Shown here: positions 23,857-34,393 of the stretch, one piece after another
Position numbering within the stretch: position 1 is the stretch's first letter
Layout: every line of letters begins with the position of its first letter
NCBI GenBank assembly: GCA_030435675.1
Contig: CM059625.1
Coordinates: 13,330,001 to 13,394,000 of the forward strand
DNA from: Steinernema hermaphroditum
Lineage: Eukaryota > Nematoda > Chromadorea > Rhabditida > Steinernematidae
DNA: 64,000 bases
Reading direction: 5' to 3'
Notes under the pieces: generated by a model
The model's database searches: none
The model's input: the letters and a program-made list of their open reading frames with translations, nothing else
What the model was told of the DNA's origin: nothing
Position numbers and translations under genes: made by a program

Positions 23857-26843
23857 CGCGCTTTGATAAGTTCCATGCGGAGGGCTAAGAAGTACTTGAG
23901 AGGAGATAAAGCTGCAAGGATGAATTCAGATATTCATTACGCCGGTCTCCGCCGAGAGAAGTAAAATAAATAATTTCCTCGCGCTACACGATTTCGACGG
24001 CAGACAACACAACACCTTCAATTATTCACGACGGAGATTCTTGATTTAGAGATATAGTGGCCAAGGGACATGAACGGGTCTTGAAGCCCCGAATCCGACC
24101 GATCTTGGACAAGTGAACAGACCGGACAGACGAGCTTTAAGCCCCCGGCCGTGTGGGATAAACAATACTGACAAATGTCGTAGGGGTGTCGGACGACTGA
24201 CCGATAGAGCGTATAGGGATGCGCGCATCAGCCAGGACAACTTTACAATATGAACGTTGTACAAATGTTGTTCTTGGCAAATTGTTTATCCCCTTTAGGC
24301 TACCGCCTGGCGCAAGTATTTAAGGTAATAACTCGTGAAAGGCTTAGCACGGACTGGTCAAAACCGAGAAAAAAAAAACCAAATAAAGGAGACGACAATA
24401 TCGACAAACGCTTATTGAACGACGTGAAAGCGATGAGAGGGGGTGAAGAGATTGAAATTTGACAATTGGATAAGAGGCGATTATGTTGGCCCTGTGCGGC
24501 CATGAATGAGACCCTCACAGACGCGCTACCAGTTCGCGAACAGGGCGCAGCTGTAAAAACAGGACGCGGATTTTGTAGCGAATAAGGATCGATTTACTGC
24601 CACAGAAAACAAACTGATTACATAAGAGGCCGAGAGGATTTATGGTAACTGTGAGAAACAACAAAGGCAATGACTTGAACATGCTTTGGGACTCTTCAGG
24701 TCCAATCATTAGTAAGCTACGGAGTCGTATGCCCACGCATATAAACACGAATAACTGATGCGGGAAAAGAGGAGCGACCAAACAATTTGTCGCCAAATGC
24801 CGGCCATGATGAAACAGTCGCAAATTCACGCGTATAACTCCTAATTGTACATTAGCGCATGACCAAAGTGTTCGGCGGCCCATCCGGCCGATGTCGGCGA
24901 CCGAAAGGCCAGATGGTGATTTCACAGTATGCGCGGTGAAATCCTCGCGCGCGCCGTCAGCCTATCATCAGTCACTGAAGATGACGCCGAGGGTGACTGC
25001 TGAAGGGTCAGGCGCCGCTCAAGAAACCGAGAGTTTATAAAAGGGGCGGGTCGAGTGCGCCGAAGGCGTTTGCAGGGCCAAAGGAAGGTAAGGCTGAGGG
25101 TTGGAGATGTCCAGGTAAACATAATATAGTTAATTTTAACTTAAAGTAATACCGCGTAGATTTTTGACTGTTTGTTTATTATCGCCTTGAATGGAAATTA
25201 GCGTTTGAATGATCGAGCAGACTTTTTCATTACGTCAAAAAAATGCAAAGTACTCGGGCGATAAGAAGGTAGAACTGACTTTGCGGTCACATTGTTTTCA
25301 GACCGTCAAACCAGACTTTGCAAAGAAACCGTCCCCTATTACCGTAGCCATTGCCAATCATTAAGTTTTCGGCGCTAAATAAAGGTCGCAAAATAAACGA
25401 ACCGGACCAGCGTTAATATAATTGAAGGATTATATGGATGTACGGTACAGCCGCAACGATTTTCCAAAGTGGCCAAACATAGAATATCGAACATCTAATG
25501 CGCCACTATTCATGCTATTAGGTTTCACCGTTCGCCCCTTATACCAACGGTATAGTGCAAACTAAACACTTGAACCATCTTAGGCCATATCTGGTGTCAG
25601 TGTTCTCGCCTCTAAGCTAATACCGACCAGCCGGTTTACCGAACAGTTAAGATTATACTTTGTGCTGACAAAGCAAAGAGCATCCGCAAAGGAGAATGAC
25701 GAACCTACAAGAGAACAAGCGGTAATTGAGCGAGTAAAGCATTAATTGAAGCGTCATGCGCCCGGCGCGCACCGTTCATAAACCGTAATTATAGCCATCA
25801 TCGACCACCAACGACGTCCTATCTCTCCAATTGACTTTGTGCGCCATTCGGACGAGGAGATACTTCCCAAAAATGATGCCAGTTGGAGTGCAAGACGAGC
25901 GCGCGAGCCACTTGTACTCTCCTTGATGCCTCTGGACGCTGCCAGAAAATGCTTAATAGCTTTGAAACGTCGCATGTTTTGGCAGGAATTAGAGGAAGTC
26001 ATCTGTCATCTATTTACATAAACGTGAATTGCACGCATGAGTAGAAATTAGCGCGGCCACTCAAAGAGCTGGGATTTCGGAAACAAAGACATGTGCACTG
26101 ACAAGCCAAAGTACTTAAATGCTGATGTCAGTGGAAATGAAGAATGTGCTTCGGAATGTTTCGAAGGCTTGTCTTTCCTAAATTTACAATAATTTAGAAG
26201 TGATGAACTGTCGTTCAGATTCCATTTTCAATCATAGTAGGTAGTAAGCACAGAATTTCCAAATTTATCTTTCTTAGCGGCCTGTTCTACGGGAAAAGAA
26301 GAAAAGAGAAAAGGCAAAAGCTGCGTATCTTATCCATAAATTAGATGCTTCCATGTTTCGTTATGTACATAGGTGTGTCTTGTATTGAAGTCGAATGCAA
26401 TCGAAACCTGCGAGGTGGCGAGGTCCCAGCGCGATCACCCTTCAGTGAACACTGCTTCATGGTAGAATGTCTCTGTCTCCAGTGCTGAGAAAGAAGAAAG
26501 TGCTTTTTTTATCGGGTATATCTAAGTTATCCGGGCGAGATTGATTGTGCTTTTGCCGCGCGATAAAAATATCAAGAGTTGTCTTTGCGCTTTCATGGCT
26601 TTCCATTTGTTGAGATATGATTACGTGTATTGCTTCCTTGTAACTTCTCCGAGGAAATTGCATTCTCGAAACACGCGACAAACTATTAATGCAGAACTTT
26701 GCTAAGAATCAGAATGAAAGCATAGCAACTGCCTGTTTTATTCGCGACGAAACATTCTTTATGGTTTAGATATTTTCTTTCCGGTCGCGAATTGACTTTT
26801 TTTATTATAGAATTTCATTCGAATTTTCCAGGACGCAGTGACA
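23857..26843. other. 3-kb intergenic region upstream of contactin and NDUFB11
   Basis: Between divergent genes; long enough to hold the contactin promoter and enhancers. Open frames here (for example on the minus strand at 24515-24925) have no family match and no splice context. I found no tRNA, repeat array or transposon protein. An acceptor (GAATTTTCCAG, ending 26831) just before the NDUFB11 ATG looks like a trans-splice site. Confidence 0.5.
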
Positions 26844-27605
26844 ATGCTCATCCTCAAACGTCTACCCTCTCCAACCAGTCAAATGCTCCTTCTGCGCCGG
26901 GCCGCGAGTGGTCACGGCCATAGTGGACCGTCGTCTAATGCTCCTTTGCAATCCGATGACTACAGGTATGCTCGGGAGTTGGTTACATAGCGACATCATT
27001 GTCTTTTCCGGCCTGGATCAGACTCTTACGCTTACGAGAACCCTTGGCCTAAGCTTAATGGAGGTCGTCTTGATTGGTTATTCGGCGACGGATGGCGACG
27101 TCCGCTTGCGAAAGATCAGGGTGCGAAAATGGTAACTTGCAAAATTTGGTGCTTATGAATCGCGATGATATTTCAGCGCCGTGAATGGATCTGGTTCAGT
27201 CAAGTATCCCACGATGAGCATAAGGATTGGTTAAAATTCCATCAGATTGCTTTCCTGTTATTCACTGTCATGACTACTTGGATTACGTGCTGGATCATGT
27301 TTGCTAAGCCTGATTGGTACGTGCAAAAGGGAAAGAATGTGTTAAATTTCAAACAAAGTCTTTTGAACTTGCAGAACGCTTTTAGGAGCCTCTGCTTTTC
27401 CATAACCTTGTGCAAACAGTCATCTTAAACATGTTTCTTTAGGCCACAGGGTAAAGAATGGGCCCTTCGTGAAGCTCATTTGGAAATGGCCCGTCGTGAA
27501 AAAGCTGGACTGCCCTACATCAGCAAGGATCTTATTGACCCGAGCAAGGTTGCTCCTACCTTGCCGACTGATGAAGAGCTCCGCGACTTCGAAATTCTTA
27601 TTTAG
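26844..27605 (+). CDS. NDUFB11: NADH dehydrogenase (complex I) beta subunit 11, ESSS
   Basis: Accessory single-span subunit of the membrane arm of mitochondrial complex I. Exons 27177-27316 and 27443-27605 are firm: they encode a transmembrane helix (FLLFTVMTTWITCWIMF) followed by KEWALREAHLEMARREKAGL and DPSKV, matching the C-terminal half of human NDUFB11 (REA...RREANGLP...DPSK). Upstream, PWPKLNGGRLDWLFGDGWRR at 27042-27101 is in frame with exon 3 and is clearly coding. Exon 1 from the ATG at 26844 encodes an arginine-rich presequence containing LLLRRAASGHGHSG. The obvious donor (TACAG|GTATGC) and acceptor (GATCAG|ACTC) differ in phase by one base; a workable join is 26981 to 27039, giving 177 residues. 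A trans-splice acceptor ends 12 bases before the ATG. Confidence 0.85.
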
Positions 27606-27785
27606 GACAAGTCTGTTAACATGCTCTGTTTTTGATAGTGTAAAGATCATTGTGAACTTTTATGTGAGTAGCTTTCTGTTCGGTCGATTGCTTCTCGCGT
27701 TGCGGTGCATGTGGTTTGTAGGGTGGATTTTCAGAACGTCTTTCCTGGAGCATGAGCTTCACATTGAGGACCATCCTTCAGGCTA

Positions 27786-28105
27786 TTGTTGAGACATCTG
27801 AGTCCCCGCACTTGAGTCCCAGACATTTGAATTCACAAAGCTCCGACGAAACGGTAACATTTGTAAACGACTGAGCGGTCAAACGTCAATTATGAAGTAT
27901 CAAATTGGTGAGCAAATAAGAAGAAGTTAACTCAAACTCGAACGTTTTGTCGGAGCTCTGTGTCCGGGACTCAAATGTGTGGAACTCGAATGTTTGGGAC
28001 TCAACTGTCTGGGACTCAACTGTCTGGGACTCAACTGTCTGGACTCAACTGTCTGGGACTCAATTGTCTGGGACTCAACTGTCTGGGACTCAACTGTCTC
28101 AACAA
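27786..28105. mobile_element. Fold-back (inverted-repeat) element with internal 15-bp array
   Basis: The left end TTGTTGAGACATCTGAGTCC (27786 on) is the imperfect reverse complement of the right end GGACTCAACTGTCTCAACAA (ending 28105). Inside, AGCTCCGACGAAACG (about 27840) pairs with CGTTTTGTCGGAGCT (about 27943). The right arm is expanded into nine copies of a 15-bp unit (27961-28094). There is no coding capacity. No clean target-site duplication is visible (flanks GCTA and CTTA), so the insertion mechanism is open. Best read as a non-autonomous fold-back or MITE-like element in the NDUFB11-PIGQ spacer. Confidence 0.65.
27961..28094. repeat. 15-bp tandem repeat, nine copies
   Basis: Consensus TGTCTGGGACTCAAC repeated head to tail. 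The first three units are diverged (TGTCCGGGACTCAAA, TGTGTGGAACTCGAA, TGTTTGGGACTCAAC), the rest nearly identical, one with a 1-base deletion (28036-28049). Sits in the right arm of the fold-back element. Open frames across it are artefacts of a unit length divisible by three. Confidence 0.93.
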
Positions 28106-28255
28106 CTTAGGCTGGCTGTGCATTTTACGCAAAATGCACCGGACTTGTTGTGTAGACAGGGAGTGCTCAGAACTATGTGTGCTTTGAACGACTTTATTGG
28201 TATTGCTTTATTTGAAATACGAGATCTGTTATGGTAAGCTCATTGCATTAAGAAA

Positions 28256-29202
28256 TCAGTAAGTGAGGACGGCATTTACCCCATCCAAAGTAGAGTGCAA
28301 GAGAAATCGAAGGCAGTAGACTGCATAGTGCAGCTGAAATGACAACTGTTGTGTTCCTTCTAGATACATCCAGCTTACCGTAGAAAACACGAGAAAATAT
28401 ACGCCAATTGTTGGAAGCAGGAAAATTAGAATCGTCAAGAATAGGGTTGCAAGAAACAGCTGACGGCTATCGAGGCTCACTGAATCAACTCGTTTACGAA
28501 GCGGATTGTACTTGACACCACAAAAGAATCGCAGAAGTGAAATCAGCGCCTTGAACGATAGGACCGCAAGCCTGAAAGTTACGAAGAAATCATAGATCTG
28601 GCATTGAGCTATAAAAGGATCTCACCTCGATGCATAAATGTGGAAACAAAGGATATGAAGTGTGAAGAGATTGACGACGTCAATCACTGAAGCTATGAGA
28701 GTTGAGACTCCCAAGATACCCGAGAAGCGAAAGGCGGTAATAACGCATTTCGAATATACAGCAGAAACAAAGGCTGGAATAAGATGACGCTCATTTCAAA
28801 GGATTTCGAGGGGCGCCTACTCTGCCAAAGGAAAATATGGTACGAAAAGAACTGAGCGAGAGATTCACTGACGTGATGGTTCATCTTCAAACCGACGGGA
28901 TTTTTCCTAATCCATCCAATCGTCTAAATTTAAATCATCATAACGGTCTATAAGAATAATGAATACCCCTTCCAGGAGCTGTATCATGTGCTGCAGCCCT
29001 GTCCACACCCAGACGTCCGCAGGCACAAGCAGCAACAAATAGACAGAAGCAACACCTAGACCACAACTTCATTTTCTCCTCTCGACAGAAACATTAGTTA
29101 CCAAGGAGGGAATCTACGAACCACACCGTCCAGCGACCATGTTCAAACTTACGTTTGAGCTGCACATATGTCAAAGGTGTACAAGACGGCCACCCACCCA
29201 TC
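28256..29202 (-). CDS. PIGQ: PIGQ / GPI1, GPI-GlcNAc transferase subunit (C-terminal part only)
   Basis: Subunit of the ER enzyme that adds GlcNAc to phosphatidylinositol, the first step of GPI-anchor synthesis. Supported exons: 29202-29153, 29066-28967, 28923-28821, 28773-28626, 28571-28256, in matching phase, 717 bases (238 residues plus stop). The family's multi-span C-terminal domain is clear: GLKMNHHVSESLAQFFSYHI, then a membrane helix with LHILCFHIYASRLAVLSFKA, CGVKYNPLRKRVDS and LFLTILIFLLPTIGVYFLVF, all close to human PIGQ. The N-terminal half of a normal PIGQ (several hundred residues) is not visible: upstream lies only the 3' UTR of the phosphate carrier, and the first exon's reading frame has no ATG. 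The ATG that follows the acceptor at 29203 is in another frame. Either distal exons exist beyond the carrier gene, or the gene is truncated. The 29066 acceptor is weak. Confidence 0.8.
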
Positions 29203-29353
29203 CTGCAAAACGTTTTACATACGCTGCTGAACTAGGATAACACAATTACAAGTATTTTAATTGCTCCTACACGCTACCCAAAACAATGTTCTAGACAAAC
29301 ACTTGCAAATGTTTACACAACATTTCCACTATGAAATTGTTTAACAACAAAAA

Positions 29354-31254
29354 TTAGAGCTTTCCTGCAGCCTCGAGCTTAAGCTTCAGAGATTCGGGCA
29401 TCTCTGGTGGTGGGGGACGGGGGAGCTTGAAAACAACCTTCACCGAATCATAGATGAACCACTGAAGAGCAGTAAGAGTTCCAATCATGATGATACGAGG
29501 AAGAAGTCCCTTCCACAATCCTAGAACAACATTTGTAGAGCATATTCAAGCAGATTTGGAAAACGCACCAGCGAATCCGAGCTTCTTGACGATTTGGGCA
29601 GCACTTGATCCAGAATCTTGGTTGAGTTTAGAGACGACAGTATCAGCTGGGTGAGAGACGACGGCGCAGAAAACTCCAGCAATGTATCCGGCAACGAAAG
29701 TGACAACAAGCTGTTCGGGCTTGGTGCAGTCAGCACGGGGCTTGGGGACACAGTACTTGTAGAGCAATTCGACCGTGCGCTCGAAGCAAGCGAACTTCAT
29801 CATAGTGTACGGGATCTGACGCATCCAGAGAGGAGGCAATCCCTTGTAGAAGCCAGAGAGACCCTCATTCTTGTAAATCATCGGAGCGCATCCACGAAGA
29901 GTGGGCGGAGCTCCAGGAGACGTCTGAACACGGACCTTAGTGGCTTCCATGGGAGCAAGCATAATGTCAGCAAAGAACTCCGCAGAGGCAGAAGCAGCCA
30001 GGTAAAGCGAGGTACGCCACTGGTACGCGAGCTCCTAAATGTCGAACTCAGTATATAACGTGTAATTCGAAATTTACCTCTCCGAGCATGTCACTGTAAA
30101 AGATCTTGAACATTTCGTAAAAGCCGAACTTTCCAAGACCTTGAAGCGAGTAGCCAACTGCCGTCGGAGCCCATCCCTTCGCAAGGGCGCGAACACCCTC
30201 CTCGGCAACAGTGGTGCGGAATCCGGAAACAATGCCCTTGTACTTTTCAGGATTGACCTGTAACACAAATACCCTCATAACAGCTACAATTAGAGTATTT
30301 AAGTTACCTGGATGCGGCATTTCACAAGATCAAGGGGAACGATAGCGGTGTGGGTGATACCGCACGACAAAATTCCTCCAAAACCACAAAGCAAGTAATA
30401 TTTGCCAGATCCGAACTCGACGGTGCCGTCAGCGGCTAAAATAGGGCTTGTTAACTGCGTAACGGCAGATTGAATCGGAGCCGCATCCCAACTGTAGAGA
30501 AACTGGACCACTCCGTCGTAGAGCATACAGAGAACATTAAAATATAAATATATCCAAGTGGCCAAAACCACAAAGACACCCGTCCATGAAGAATTTGAAG
30601 AGATCGGAGAGGAGGCTCGAACGATAATGGGCGATTTTTCCCAAGTTTCGGAAGTCATTGTGGCGGACTTTCAAAGTCACATCAGCACTAAAACGTGGTG
30701 GAGTCAATGATATTGATGTGATCGTGCCAACTCAGCACACGTCACATGCGCGCTGCGCCACATCCCTCACTGCGGCAATAACCGCTGTGGCGACACGCAA
30801 ATCAGTGGACAACAATGTAAATTTCAACAAAATACGCTGAGACAAAACATTCTATCTCTCCAAACTGTGAAGCCTACGCAAACACTTACAGTCCAAATGC
30901 GTCAAATTCCGCACTCCTCTCCGGTCGCTTTACGCAAAATAAAGACCGCCTCCGCTTCTCTTGAATTTATACCCAGTCTATTTGCAAATTGCTTGTGCCC
31001 TGATATGGTATACAATACTTCTCATTCTCTTCGTTGTGAGAGTTATTTTGTCTTGAGCGCAAAAGTTGATGAAATGTCAGCGGCAATTCAAGCCAACCGC
31101 ACCGGAACGCAAGCACGTTTACAAATCGTATTTGTAGACATTACTCGGAAATTAAAACTTTACGTGTAGCCGACGAGCAGCTGGCGCGGCGAGCGACTGG
31201 CAGGTTAAACGGATTCGACGACGCGACCTCGGACAGTTGGCTGACGACGCCCAT
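29354..31254 (-). CDS. SLC25A3: Mitochondrial phosphate carrier (SLC25A3)
   Basis: Inner-membrane carrier that imports phosphate with protons for ATP synthesis. Exons: 31254-31164, 30435-30308, 30257-30078, 30034-29569, 29520-29354; 1032 bases, 343 residues, all phases match. Three mitochondrial-carrier repeats are present with the signatures [22 protein letters not shown] and [11 protein letters not shown], six transmembrane helices, and family strings [15 protein letters not shown] and [13 protein letters not shown]. Exon 1, 729 bases upstream of exon 2, encodes MGVVSQ...[13 protein letters not shown], which aligns with the N-terminal ANPF motif and presequence of animal phosphate carriers and follows an acceptor TTTTCAG 8 bases before the ATG (probable trans-splice site). 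PIGQ follows on the same strand about 150 bases after the stop, an operon-like spacing. Confidence 0.94.
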
Positions 31255-32006
31255 GATTACCTCTGAAAATGGAAGAAGAGTAATATGAAGCCTTCGAAAT
31301 CCAACTCAAAAACGCATTAGAAGGACACTATTAATACAGACTCGGAGCGACCAGAGAAAGCGATCTGCAACGAAAGTGAACGACAGGGCACGTCAATCGA
31401 TCACTAGTTCTCTGGTTTCAGATCGCTAAGACTAGCTGTTATCTTTCAATTCAACCTTGAAGTTGTCCATTCACGAGAGCGTCGCTATGTGTCTCGGCAC
31501 GAATCTTCGGCATGCACTCTACTGTAATATTTGAAATCTGAAATATTCCGAGAGCACAATTTGAGATTTACAGGTGTGCACGGTAAAATTCTTTTCCTCG
31601 GTCTAACGGGAGAATAACCAAAGAAAGACTGCGAATCATGAATGAATGCAGATGCAATTTCGCGTGCTGTGTGAACAACACAAGAATCAATTCTCTTCTT
31701 CTACAAAACAGACCCCACTTTCATGGAACTGGCATTATGCTGGCGTTGATGGTTGTCGGTTGATGTCCATGCCACGTCATGCATTTCAATTTTGGCTTAA
31801 TATCTAACTTCACCGCGTTTACAAGATTCAATAAATTGCACATATATGTAGCAATTTGTATTTGTGTATAACACTTATGGTTCAGTGTGTCGCTTTTCAC
31901 AGTTCGTTGACGTGTCCACTTCGTTTGCTGACGTGGTATAATTTGCCTGCGCATTCGCTTTTCTGTTTTGTATCTGATATACCTTTTTTAGATTCTACTG
32001 GCGGAT
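31255..32006. other. Divergent promoter region, phosphate carrier and BET1
   Basis: About 750 bases between opposite-strand start codons; presumed to hold both promoters. No coding or RNA feature recognised. An acceptor ending at 31991 (CCTTTTTTAG) directly precedes the BET1 5' end. Confidence 0.45.
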
Positions 32007-32572
32007 ATGTCCACATTTCGTGGTACGAGAGGTATTTCAGTGTTAATTAATGTTAAATGCTATCTTTGGGTGCTAAGTCGATTAAATTTTTAGAAAACGA
32101 AATTAGTTTTTCATTTATATATTCATACGTAGCATACATCTGTGTACAGTCGTCACTAATATTTATCGAGTTTAGGTAACGGCTTTGGTGGCAATGAACA
32201 CCACGGCTTCATGGAAGAGCAAAACAATCAAATGGCCGATCAACTCTCCAGCAAGGTGTCTGCTCTCAAGCGCATCACGATAGCAATCGGGGACGACGTA
32301 CGCGAACAGAACAGACTCCTTAACGAAATGGTAATCTTTGATCTGTCAACATCCTGCAATGCGTTGAATACCTAGGAATCAGATTTTGACTCTTCAAAAA
32401 GTCTCCTGGGCTCCACAATGCGGAAACTGACGAGTGTGTATAGAGCAGGAGGTACGTTGCCATTCGTGCAAAAATTTCTTATCACTGCTTTTCAGGAAAA
32501 AGCTTGATGCTCTACGTTATTTTATTCTGTTTCTTTGTCTTCTTTGTGACTTACTACCTTGCTCGTCACTAA
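32007..32572 (+). CDS. BET1-type Golgi SNARE
   Basis: Small tail-anchored Qc-SNARE for ER-to-Golgi vesicle fusion. Exons: 32007-32031 (only 25 bases), 32176-32330, 32376-32451, 32496-32572; 333 bases, 110 residues. The SNARE heptads run from about residue 20 to 85 (LSSKVSALKRITIAIGDDVR, EQNRLLNEMESDFDSS), followed by a C-terminal transmembrane anchor (MLYVILFCFFVFFVTYY) and a four-residue lumenal tail. Human BET1 aligns throughout (SKVTAIK...IGHEV..QN.LL.EMDSQFDS). The tiny first exon encodes MSTFRGTR and follows an acceptor 15 bases upstream of the ATG, consistent with trans-splicing; its phase matches exon 2 exactly. The next gene starts 200 bases downstream on the same strand. Confidence 0.93.
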
Positions 32573-32773
32573 TTGCAGTACTCTGACCGTCACAGTTGCA
32601 GTACTCTGACCGTCACATATCGTATTATATAATCTTCTTCGCGTATGTGTAAATAAACGGACTGATCATACTAGTTGCTTCTGTGTTTTAAACCGCATGA
32701 GGGTCTATGGCCGGTAACACTATACTTGTCGATCCGCCTATTGTTTATTGTTACATTCTACGGTGTTTCAGTA
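32573..32773 (+). promoter_or_regulatory. Operon-type spacer with poly(A) signal and SL2-like acceptor
   Basis: The 200-base spacer between BET1 and the ankyrin gene has a 22-bp direct duplication (GCAGTACTCTGACCGTCACA at 32576 and 32597), AATAAA at 32653, and a strong acceptor (CGGTGTTTCAG) ending at 32771, 2 bases before the next ATG. This is the layout of a nematode operon junction, where the downstream mRNA receives a spliced leader. Confidence 0.6.
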
Positions 32774-34393
32774 ATGAATACAACTCCTCCGCGTTCAAGC
32801 CCCGTTTCAGTGGTGAATATCACTCCACCGCCTTCAACCCCAGTTTACGCGGTTTTCGTCCCAGCTAGTGTAGGATCCCCGGCTGGAGAAGTTTTCAAGA
32901 CGTTAAGGGAAGCCTCATCATTTGCTACTTCTCCTCTGCCCAAACGATACGGTAGGCCGAAATTAGTTGCCAAAATTAGCTTAGAATTGAATGAGCAGGT
33001 GCCCGATTCAAGCGATTCATCAATCAAGAAGAAGCCGACGAATATGCGCGCAATGGAATTGCCAACAAGGCGTCTGCCGCGATAAACGACAACAAGGAAA
33101 AAGTCGCCTCTGAGCCAACTGTTCCATACCCAGCCCCCTCAAGACCGCAGTTGAACGAAGTTAAGAGAGCCATCGAGAAGTTAGACAACAAGCAGTTTGA
33201 AAAATTGTCCGAGGAAAACCCGAGGGTCTTAATTAATACGCAAGCTGATACTCCGACGATTATTGCTGAAGGTTGCCGATACAACGCTTTGCATCTTGCC
33301 GCTAGATCGGGAAACCTGTTCGTTACCGAATACGTGCTGCATCTCGTGCAGGATCACGACAAACTTGCCAAGATTTATGGTACTCCAGATGTTGGATTTC
33401 GCTCGGCTGTTCTATTGGAGAATTTCTTGACTACGCCTGATAAGGGAGAGAACAGTACTCCCCTTCACTTTGCCTCAAAGTTTGGAGAAGACAAAATCGT
33501 GGCTTTGCTTGCCAGTTTTCCAATGTGCAACCTCAATTCACGAAACAAGTGAGTGTCCATTCATCACATTGTCTCCTTAATGCGTTGCCTTTAGATATGC
33601 GATGTCGCCTGCCGATGTGGTTTGCGAGCGCGCTACCGTTACCGGAGAATCACGGGTCCAACGTTCGGCAAACATTCGGCGTCATCTTGGTGCTTACTAC
33701 GTCGGCTTCTACCGTTCGTCAGACGGCGATCCTATCTTAGCACCACCTACCCACCGCTACCCGCCTAGGGTTCGGGATCCACCGTCTGATGCTGCGTCGC
33801 TGTGCAATGGAAATGCACGAAATGTTTTGAAAAAATCTCCTGTCAAGATAGCTCCACTACTCTCGCGTCTGTCTGCTGCGAGCACTCCGGCTCTTGAACA
33901 AATCGAGACGTTCAACTTGAAGGCTGTTGCGGGACCTTTCGAAACGGAAGAGAAGGCAAGCGACTTCTACGCTTTGTGGAATTCTACAGGAAAGGAGATC
34001 AAATTGTGCGACGCCTTTAGAGGGTACGAAAATGTTGGACGGCAGCTGGCCCAAGATCACGAAGTAATGTTCGCTGAGTACTGCCCTAGCATCCGTAGCT
34101 TGATCACCACATTTGATCCTGATGACGACAAGTTTTATGATGCCGAAGAAGGCGAAGATGCCCAACCAGGAGATGTAACTCTTCTGTGTAATCAACCAGG
34201 AGATGTAATTCTTGTGTGCAATCAACCAGAAGATGAAACTCTTGTGTGTAATCAACCAGGAGATGTAACTCTTCTGTGTAATCAACTTTCGGAACTGTAC
34301 ATTGCTACTCCTGTGTCTGCAACCTCATCAGTGTTCTGTAGTGATGAAAGTGACGACGAGGAGTACCGAACACCCCCATCGTCTCCCAAATAG
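32774..34393 (+). CDS. ANKLE2 / LEM-4-like ankyrin-repeat protein
   Basis: Probable orthologue of ANKLE2 (C. elegans LEM-4-like), an ER/nuclear-envelope protein that controls BAF dephosphorylation at mitotic exit. Exons: 32774-32951, 32999-33548, 33595-34393; 1527 bases, 508 residues. Seen in order: the ANKLE2 N-terminal module with ARFKRFINQEEADEYARNG (human ARFKAFSTREDAEKFARG), two ankyrin repeats (NALHLAARSGNLFVTEYVL and NSTPLHFASKFGEDKIVALL), the post-ankyrin domain with EIKLCDAFRGYENVGRQLAQ, and an acidic tail. No LEM domain or transmembrane anchor is visible at the N-terminus, as in the LEM-4-like forms. The tail carries four 10-residue tandem repeats. Probably co-transcribed with BET1. 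Confidence 0.85.
34169..34288 (+). repeat. Coding 30-bp tandem repeat in the ANKLE2-like tail
   Basis: Four consecutive units encoding QPGDVTLLCN, QPGDVILVCN, QPEDETLVCN and QPGDVTLLCN. DNA units are about 85-95% identical, so the expansion is recent. It lies just before the C-terminal acidic stretch. Confidence 0.9.

Noticed and set aside
24515..24925. 136-codon minus-strand open frame in the 3-kb spacer
   Set aside because: No family resemblance and no splice or trans-splice signals.
27947..28237. Repeat-rich open frame with NVWDST/TQLSG repeats
   Set aside because: The frame is open because the 15-bp unit is divisible by three; it sits inside a fold-back element with no start or splice context.
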